Assembly (NCBI RefSeq): GCF_913776295.1
Contig: NZ_CAJYOJ010000088.1
Span: 1-64,000 of the forward strand
Length of the DNA stretch: 64,000 bases
Direction: 5' to 3'
DNA from: an uncultured Pedobacter sp.
GTDB lineage: Bacteria > Bacteroidota > Bacteroidia > Sphingobacteriales > Sphingobacteriaceae
Shown: in pieces, positions 59,780 to 64,000 of the stretch
Position numbering within the stretch: the stretch's first letter is position 1
Layout: every line of letters begins with the position of its first letter
The notes under the pieces: generated by a model
Databases searched by the model: none
Told to the model about the DNA's origin: nothing
The model's input: the letters and a program-made list of their open reading frames with translations, nothing else
Program-made: the position numbers and the translations under genes

Positions 59780-61006
59780 CTATTTATTCTTCTCTTCAAT
59801 CCAAAGGCTCATGTACTTCGTGCTTTGAAGGGTATGGTGGTTTAAAATCTGGCCAATAAAGTTATTCTGTCGGTGCATAGTTAAGGCAGAGCGCAATTCA
59901 TTTAATTTCTTCATAAAAGGGGCAGCGAAAGCAGCGGCAGTATAACGCTGGTTAAGGATTTGGATGCCGTGTTGCTGTGCGGCATGCCATTCGGGTTCGT
60001 GCTGGTATAGTTGAGCAGCCCGCTCGGCAAAACTGTTTAAATCATCTTCAATAACGCCATTCCAGGGCAGCTCGCCTTTCATGGCTTCGGCGCCAATAGT
60101 TGTGGTTACCGATGGTGTACCGGTTAACATGGCATCAATAAATTTGCCTTTAACACCTGCGCCAAACTGGATCGGTGCAAGTAAAATTTTGTGCCTGGCA
60201 ATGGTTTCCTGTGCATTTGCGGCCCTACCTCTAATGAAAAACCGTTCTGCCTTATTTTCGAGCTGAAATACTTTTTGCGAGGGGTAAGCGCCGTAAACGT
60301 TCAAGTTAGCTTCGGGCAGTTTTTTTCGAAGTACGGGCCATACTTTGGTTTTTAAGGTTTGCACCGTATGCCAATTAGGTTCATGTAAAAAGTTCCCGAT
60401 GAAAACAAAGTCCGCCCTGTTTTCAAATGGAATCCAATTTTGGATGGTATGTGTAGTAATTTCCTGTTCTAAAAAGGGCAGGTAATATAATAAGCTATCA
60501 TCAATTTTAAATTGCTCTTCAAGCAGCTTTACTTCCGCTTCAGAAATAATCAAAGACAGGTCACAACGGAGGATGGCTGCAATTTCGCGCTTGGCGGTAT
60601 CAGAAAATAGGTTTATTGCATCCTGCTTTTTGGTGCTTTGCTGTCGCGCTTGCCGTAAAAAATGTAAATCTTCGGTATCTAAAATCCGCAAGGCACGCGG
60701 GCATTCCTGCTGCACCCTCCAACCGTATTGCTCTTCAATCATAAAGCGGTCAAACATCACGATATCAGGATTTAACCTTTTTAAAAAAGTATTGAAGCTT
60801 TCGTCATTTAACTTAATCTCCTGTTCTAAAACGGCAGTATGACTGAAATCATAACTGAAATCGCTTTTAGATGCTGCCGAAGCAAAAGTGACCTGATAAC
60901 CATTAGCCAGAAATAAATCAACCAATTGGACCATTCTTGTGCCTGCTGCAGATGAAGCAGGCTCGGGCCAAACCAATCCAATAATTAATAATTTCTTTGC
61001 GGTCAT
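59780..61006 (-). CDS. glycosyltransferase (GT4-like)
   Basis: A 408-residue cytoplasmic glycosyltransferase. N-terminal acceptor domain LLIIGLVWPEPASSAAGTRMVQLVDLFLANGYQVTFASA (about 6-44). C-terminal nucleotide-sugar domain: FVFIGNFLHEPNWHTVQTLKTKVWPVLRKKLPEANLNVYG (about 200-240), then the KFIDAMLTGTPSVTTTIGAEAM region with the GT4-type glycine/alanine donor loop. The sugar is unknown and no polysaccharide operon surrounds it. The frame ends immediately before the seven-copy repeat. Confidence 0.85.
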   Translation of the reverse strand: MTAKKLLIIGLVWPEPASSAAGTRMVQLVDLFLANGYQVTFASAASKSDFSYDFSHTAVLEQEIKLNDESFNTFLKRLNPDIVMFDRFMIEEQYGWRVQQECPRALRILDTEDLHFLRQARQQSTKKQDAINLFSDTAKREIAAILRCDLSLIISEAEVKLLEEQFKIDDSLLYYLPFLEQEITTHTIQNWIPFENRADFVFIGNFLHEPNWHTVQTLKTKVWPVLRKKLPEANLNVYGAYPSQKVFQLENKAERFFIRGRAANAQETIARHKILLAPIQFGAGVKGKFIDAMLTGTPSVTTTIGAEAMKGELPWNGVIEDDLNSFAERAAQLYQHEPEWHAAQQHGIQILNQRYTAAAFAAPFMKKLNELRSALTMHRQNNFIGQILNHHTLQSTKYMSLWIEEKNK

Positions 61007-61028
61007 GATTTAATTTTCTACAAAATAA

Positions 61029-61110
61029 GTTTTTTTTTTTGCTCCCGCAGATAAATGTGATAACCGCAGATTAAAATCCAGATCTGCGATTATTTACTAA
61101 ATCTGCGGGA
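61029..61110. repeat. T12 run and nested CCCGCAGAT inverted repeats
   Basis: A run of twelve T (about 61029-61040) is followed by CCCGCAGAT (61044-61052) paired with ATCTGCGGG (61101-61109), and inside it CGCAGAT (61065-61071) paired with ATCTGCG (61082-61088). The double hairpin lies before the miaE promoter. Confidence 0.75.
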
Positions 61111-61135
61111 TATATAAACGTATCTTAAATATTAT

Positions 61136-61143
61136 TAATTTTG
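61136..61143 (+). promoter_or_regulatory. miaE promoter -7 element (TAATTTTG)
   Basis: A perfect TAnnTTTG ending 19 nt before the miaE ATG. No -33 TTG at ideal spacing. Confidence 0.5.
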
Positions 61144-61162
61144 CAGCTTAATTCACCATTAC

Positions 61163-61744
61163 ATGTTAGGATTAAAATTATTGACAGACCCGCGTTGGGC
61201 AAATATTGCGGAATCGAACTTAGAGGAAATTTTATCTGACCACGCCTGGTGCGAACAAAAAGCTGCCAGTAATGCCATCACTTTAATTACACAAAATTCT
61301 GAACACCAGGAACTGGTTGATGAGTTAACGGCTATTGCCATTGAGGAAATGCAGCATTTTCAAATGGTGATCAATATCATTAAAGAGCGGGGTTTTACGC
61401 TAAGCCGCGAGCGTAAGGATGATTATGTAGGGCGACTGGTAAGATTCAGTAAAAAAGACGGGAGCCGTAACCAGGCTTTTATCGACAGGCTCTTGTTTGC
61501 AGCCATGATTGAAGCCCGGAGTTGTGAACGTTTCCGGGTGCTTTCTTTAAACATCAAGGACAAAGAACTGGCCAAATTTTACCATGAATTGATGGTTTCG
61601 GAGGCAGGCCATTACACCACATTCTTAAACTTTGCACGTAAATATAGTACCGATGTAGATGTGGATAAACGCTGGAAAGAATGGCTGGATTTTGAAGGAG
61701 AACTGATCCAGAGTTTTGGGACAAAGGAGGCCATACATGGGTAG
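61163..61744 (+). CDS. miaE: tRNA 2-methylthio-N6-isopentenyladenosine-37 hydroxylase-type protein
   Basis: A 193-residue nonheme diiron monooxygenase of the MiaE family, modifying A37 of tRNAs. Metal-ligand motifs: TAIAIEEMQHFQMVI (Glu/Glu..His, about 66-80), MIEARSCERFRVLS (about 114-127), and SEAGHYTTF (about 149-157). The fold is a four-helix bundle throughout (LEEILSDHAWCEQKAAS). Length is within the family's range. The presence of MiaA and MiaB cannot be checked here. Confidence 0.92.
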   Translation: MLGLKLLTDPRWANIAESNLEEILSDHAWCEQKAASNAITLITQNSEHQELVDELTAIAIEEMQHFQMVINIIKERGFTLSRERKDDYVGRLVRFSKKDGSRNQAFIDRLLFAAMIEARSCERFRVLSLNIKDKELAKFYHELMVSEAGHYTTFLNFARKYSTDVDVDKRWKEWLDFEGELIQSFGTKEAIHG

Positions 61745-61824
61745 ATTAGTTTACAGTTTACAGTTTTCAGTTAATATGCTTCGGTAATGACTGATCACTG
61801 AAACTTCTAAAAATAGAATGTCTT

Positions 61825-62916
61825 TTAGCGCCTGGTCGTCAGGCTTTCGGACGCCTGACTTTCCGACTTATAAATATTCCATAACCAAATTACAATATCC
61901 TGATAGCTATCGATCCCTTTTTTCTGGTTATTTAGTTTTAAGAAACGATCGAAAGCGGCATCCATGTAACCGAACATATCGCCATTATATTTTCGCCAGA
62001 ATTCTTTTTCCGTTTTAAAATCGGCTAACACCTGTGGTAAAAGCTTGTCGTGCAATAATTTGTAATCATCCGGCGATTTCATTCTGATCTCAAATAAGAT
62101 GTACCTGAGCATTTCGTAATTGGCCGAATACTGGTAATTCAAATCAGGGCTATTGCTTGCTGTAAGGTAGCCTAGAAGATTAGCTTCATCCTCATAGGCA
62201 ATACCTAACTGGTGCGCAATTTCGTGGCAGCTCACGTAAGGTTTAACAAAATCAGGCAAATTCATGTTCATATTGGCTTCTCCGGTAAGCGGAGCATAAT
62301 AGCCTTCAATACCAATTTTACTGATGATCCATGAGTTTAAGACGGCCTTTAAACAAGGATTATCATAACTGAATACCTTGTTTCTTTTAGCCATGAGTAA
62401 ATACGCTGCTACAGATTTAGATTCGAGATCCTTGATGGTGTAAGCAGGCACTTTAACTTGCTTCAATTTTAAGCTGTTGGTTTTATCAACGAAATAATTG
62501 CCCAGAATAACCAGTTCTTTAATATTATATTTTTCGTTACCGATTTCCAATTCTTCACTTATGCTTGGCCGGCTATAGTTCAAACCCCAAACTATTTTGA
62601 AGACGATATAGAGTATTAAAAAGAAGTTTAAAATCTGTAAGGGAATAATAATTCTATCCTGTTTTTTTAAGGATTTACGCCTTTTGTAAAATCTAATGAT
62701 TTTATAAAGCACAGAACAAATTAGCAAAGCATAAATGATATCTCCGATAGCAAAAGGAAATAGAGCAGATATAAATCTTAAGGCTGAAGAGATGTAAGGA
62801 TAAAAACCTGTTGAATAATATTTTTGGACAAGGGAAGGAAAGAAGCCGAAAAGGAAGATAAGGCTTGCAAGCCCAATAAAAATAAATGATTTATAAAATA
62901 ATGGACGTGATATCAT
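61825..62916 (-). CDS. DUF3810-family membrane metalloprotease-like protein
   Basis: A 363-residue protein: three hydrophobic segments (about 8-28, 42-72 and 93-112), then a large domain with the zinc-type motif SCHEIAHQLGIAYEDEANLLGYL (about 230-252), a HExxH followed by a downstream Glu. Activity not shown for the family. The last dozen residues (SQASESLTTRR) are encoded by a TCGGACT-like repeat (61827-61868), so the natural C-terminus may have ended earlier. It starts 3 nt after the toxin gene's stop, presumably read through on the toxin mRNA. Confidence 0.85.
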   Translation of the reverse strand: MISRPLFYKSFIFIGLASLIFLFGFFPSLVQKYYSTGFYPYISSALRFISALFPFAIGDIIYALLICSVLYKIIRFYKRRKSLKKQDRIIIPLQILNFFLILYIVFKIVWGLNYSRPSISEELEIGNEKYNIKELVILGNYFVDKTNSLKLKQVKVPAYTIKDLESKSVAAYLLMAKRNKVFSYDNPCLKAVLNSWIISKIGIEGYYAPLTGEANMNMNLPDFVKPYVSCHEIAHQLGIAYEDEANLLGYLTASNSPDLNYQYSANYEMLRYILFEIRMKSPDDYKLLHDKLLPQVLADFKTEKEFWRKYNGDMFGYMDAAFDRFLKLNNQKKGIDSYQDIVIWLWNIYKSESQASESLTTRR

Positions 62917-62919
62917 TAA

Positions 62920-63180
62920 TTATTTATAATGACCTCTTAATGAATAGATGTTTAAAATATCGTCTATTACATCGTAAATAATTCTGTGCTCTGCATTTAT
63001 CCTTCTAGACAATTGGCCAGATAAATCGTGTTTTAGTTGTTCTGGCTTACCACTACCCATGAAGGGATTTTGTTGAATTGATAGGATTAATTGCTGTATT
63101 TTTTTCTGAACTGCCTTATTACCTGATTTCTTCCAAAATTCTAAATCAGTAATTGCTTGCTCATGTAATTCTATTTGCAT
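62920..63180 (-). CDS. YoeB/Txe-family mRNA interferase toxin
   Basis: An 86-residue RelE-superfamily toxin. The sequence aligns with E. coli YoeB by eye: KPEQLKHDLSGQLSRRINAEHRIIYDVIDD, with catalytic Glu47, Arg66 and His84 in the equivalents of YoeB Glu46, Arg65 and His83. It should cleave mRNA on the ribosome. Its antitoxin is encoded 31 nt upstream on the same strand. No truncation is seen; all key residues are intact. Confidence 0.92.
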   Translation of the reverse strand: MQIELHEQAITDLEFWKKSGNKAVQKKIQQLILSIQQNPFMGSGKPEQLKHDLSGQLSRRINAEHRIIYDVIDDILNIYSLRGHYK

Positions 63181-63211
63181 ACAATTACCAGGTTAAATAA
63201 AACGACTTATA

Positions 63212-63412
63212 TTATTTCCACATCGTGTCAACTTCAATTTTATGCCCAGGTTTTCCAGCTTTTCTAGCATTTACTCCTCTTAGGACTTTCTCAACAAATT
63301 CCGGATTATAAGTACTTTTTTCAGTAGTGAAATCAATCTTTAAGGCTTTTATAAATGCCTTTAAAGCGGACAATTGTTCTTTATTTTTTGGATGTACTAT
63401 TAATGTTTCCAT
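63212..63412 (-). CDS. antitoxin partner of the YoeB-like toxin (DUF2683-like)
   Basis: A 66-residue protein: METLIVHPKNKEQLSALKAFIKALKI, then a basic and mobile tail KVLRGVNARKAGKPGHKIEVDTMWK. It is not a YefM-like or Phd fold by sequence; it looks like the DUF2683-type partners often seen with YoeB in Bacteroidota (family memory, not searched). The position before the toxin and tight spacing support its antitoxin role. The -7 element TATATTTG is 19 nt upstream. Confidence 0.85.
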   Translation of the reverse strand: METLIVHPKNKEQLSALKAFIKALKIDFTTEKSTYNPEFVEKVLRGVNARKAGKPGHKIEVDTMWK

Positions 63413-63431
63413 GTCGTTTCATTGTGAAATA

Positions 63432-63439
63432 CAAATATA
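63432..63439 (-). promoter_or_regulatory. toxin-antitoxin promoter -7 element (TATATTTG)
   Basis: A perfect TAnnTTTG on the minus strand ending 19 nt before the antitoxin ATG and inside the small gap after pyrC. Confidence 0.5.
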
Positions 63440-63445
63440 ACAAAT

Positions 63446-64000
63446 CTATCTGGTAAAATTTAATCGTCTGCCTATCTGGTCTGTAGTGAATTTGCCTTTA
63501 ACATAAGCCAGGTTGCCTGATACAAAGGTATGTGTAATACTTGCCTGGAAAGTATCGCCATCAAAAGGGCTCCAGCCACATTTGTAAAAATTGTTCAACT
63601 TGGTTACCTTCCATGGATCGTTTAAATCAACCAGCACCAGATCAGCCCAGTAACCTTCACGGATAAAGCCCCGCTTTTCGATATCAAAGCAGATCGCGAG
63701 GTTATGCGCCGTTTTTTCGACAATTTTTTCCAAGGAGATTTTACCCTGCAAATGCATTTCCAGTAGCGCCGGTAAAGCATGTTGTACCAGGGGACCGCCC
63801 GAAGGGGCCTGCGCATAAGCCTGTTGCTTCTCAGCCAGGGTGTGTGGAGCATGATCAGTAGCAATAACGTCGATGTGATCGTTTAAAACGCCAGCTAAAA
63901 CCCCGTTCTGATCATCTTCGGTTTTTACCGCAGGATTCCATTTAATAAAATTGCCTTTTTGGGTGTAATCTTTATCGTTAAACCAAAGGTGATGTACACA
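63446..64000 (-). CDS. pyrC: dihydroorotase, 3' part (5' end beyond window)
   Basis: The frame is open from the window edge to 63446, giving 184 C-terminal residues of an amidohydrolase-fold dihydroorotase (class I), third step of pyrimidine synthesis. Visible: HHLWFNDKDYTQKGNFIKWNPAVK, the metal-site motif DVIATDHAPHTLAEK (the catalytic Asp), then SGGPLVQHALPALLEMH and the C-terminal beta sandwich IREGYWADLVLVDLNDPWKV. Missing N-terminal metal His motif is outside the window. An allantoinase or hydantoinase would be the alternative; the DHAPHT context favours dihydroorotase. Confidence 0.88.
   Translation of the reverse strand, partial: CVHHLWFNDKDYTQKGNFIKWNPAVKTEDDQNGVLAGVLNDHIDVIATDHAPHTLAEKQQAYAQAPSGGPLVQHALPALLEMHLQGKISLEKIVEKTAHNLAICFDIEKRGFIREGYWADLVLVDLNDPWKVTKLNNFYKCGWSPFDGDTFQASITHTFVSGNLAYVKGKFTTDQIGRRLNFTR

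Overview
The window reads as a stretch of chromosome from a Pedobacter-like member of the Sphingobacteriaceae (Bacteroidota). The evidence is gliding-type gldA/gldF/gldG genes next to dnaN, lipoproteins with the SSC-K-K type lipobox, Bacteroidota promoters (TAnnTTTG at -7, TTG at -33) with almost no Shine-Dalgarno sequences, a DnaE with a built-in proofreading domain, and many short intergenic repeats. No rRNA, tRNA, CRISPR array, prophage or complete insertion sequence was recognised. This is mostly housekeeping and accessory metabolic chromosome.

Layout. 0.5-2.5 kb: gyrB. 2.7-11.9 kb: mostly minus-strand genes (bestrophin channel, UspA-like protein, two-component system, a frameshifted SRPBCC gene, truncated globin, retropepsin-like protease, S41 peptidase, AraC regulator). 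12-20.4 kb: mdh, a lipocalin, dnaE, trxA and a PQQ-type sugar dehydrogenase. 20.4-26.4 kb: a small secreted protein flanked by two related direct repeats, a DUF58 protein, a peroxiredoxin/DsbA-like pair, and a PoxB-like enzyme. 26.5-37 kb: an aromatic amino acid catabolic region (hppD, hmgA, a fumarylacetoacetate hydrolase, a flavin reductase and phhA). Together these give phenylalanine to tyrosine, then 4-hydroxyphenylpyruvate to homogentisate, ring opening and final hydrolysis; the aminotransferase and maleylacetoacetate isomerase are not in the window. 37-44.6 kb: a 358-bp tandem repeat block, GtrA, CAP and SDR proteins, a short AraC regulator, a 2H phosphoesterase and glyS. 44.6-52.9 kb: a glycerophosphodiesterase, then gldA / beta-barrel protein / gldF / gldG / dnaN, two DUF4397 lipoproteins and DedA. 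52.9-64 kb: a phospholipase C/S1-P1-like hydrolase, small membrane proteins, a luciferase-like oxidoreductase, hscA, seven copies of a ~99-bp repeat, a glycosyltransferase, miaE, DUF3810, a YoeB-like toxin-antitoxin pair and the 3' part of pyrC.

The least explained content lies between genes. There are several dispersed repeat families: one ending in TTTCAGTCCCGCT, GTCATCT...AGATGAC palindromes, CATTGCG...CAATGA palindromes, TCGGACT heptads, TTTCAACM octads, an ACCTnACAGGT palindrome that also works as a terminator stem, and twin hairpins sharing a TGT loop. Two genes carry single-base deletions in short homopolymers (SRPBCC at 7.5 kb, four-helix-bundle protein at 31.5 kb). Several genes have the -7 element only 3-7 nt before ATG, which predicts leaderless mRNAs. 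Promoter positions were also used to move several starts downstream of the longest open frame (dnaE, trxA and others). All functional calls are from reading the sequence; no database search was run.
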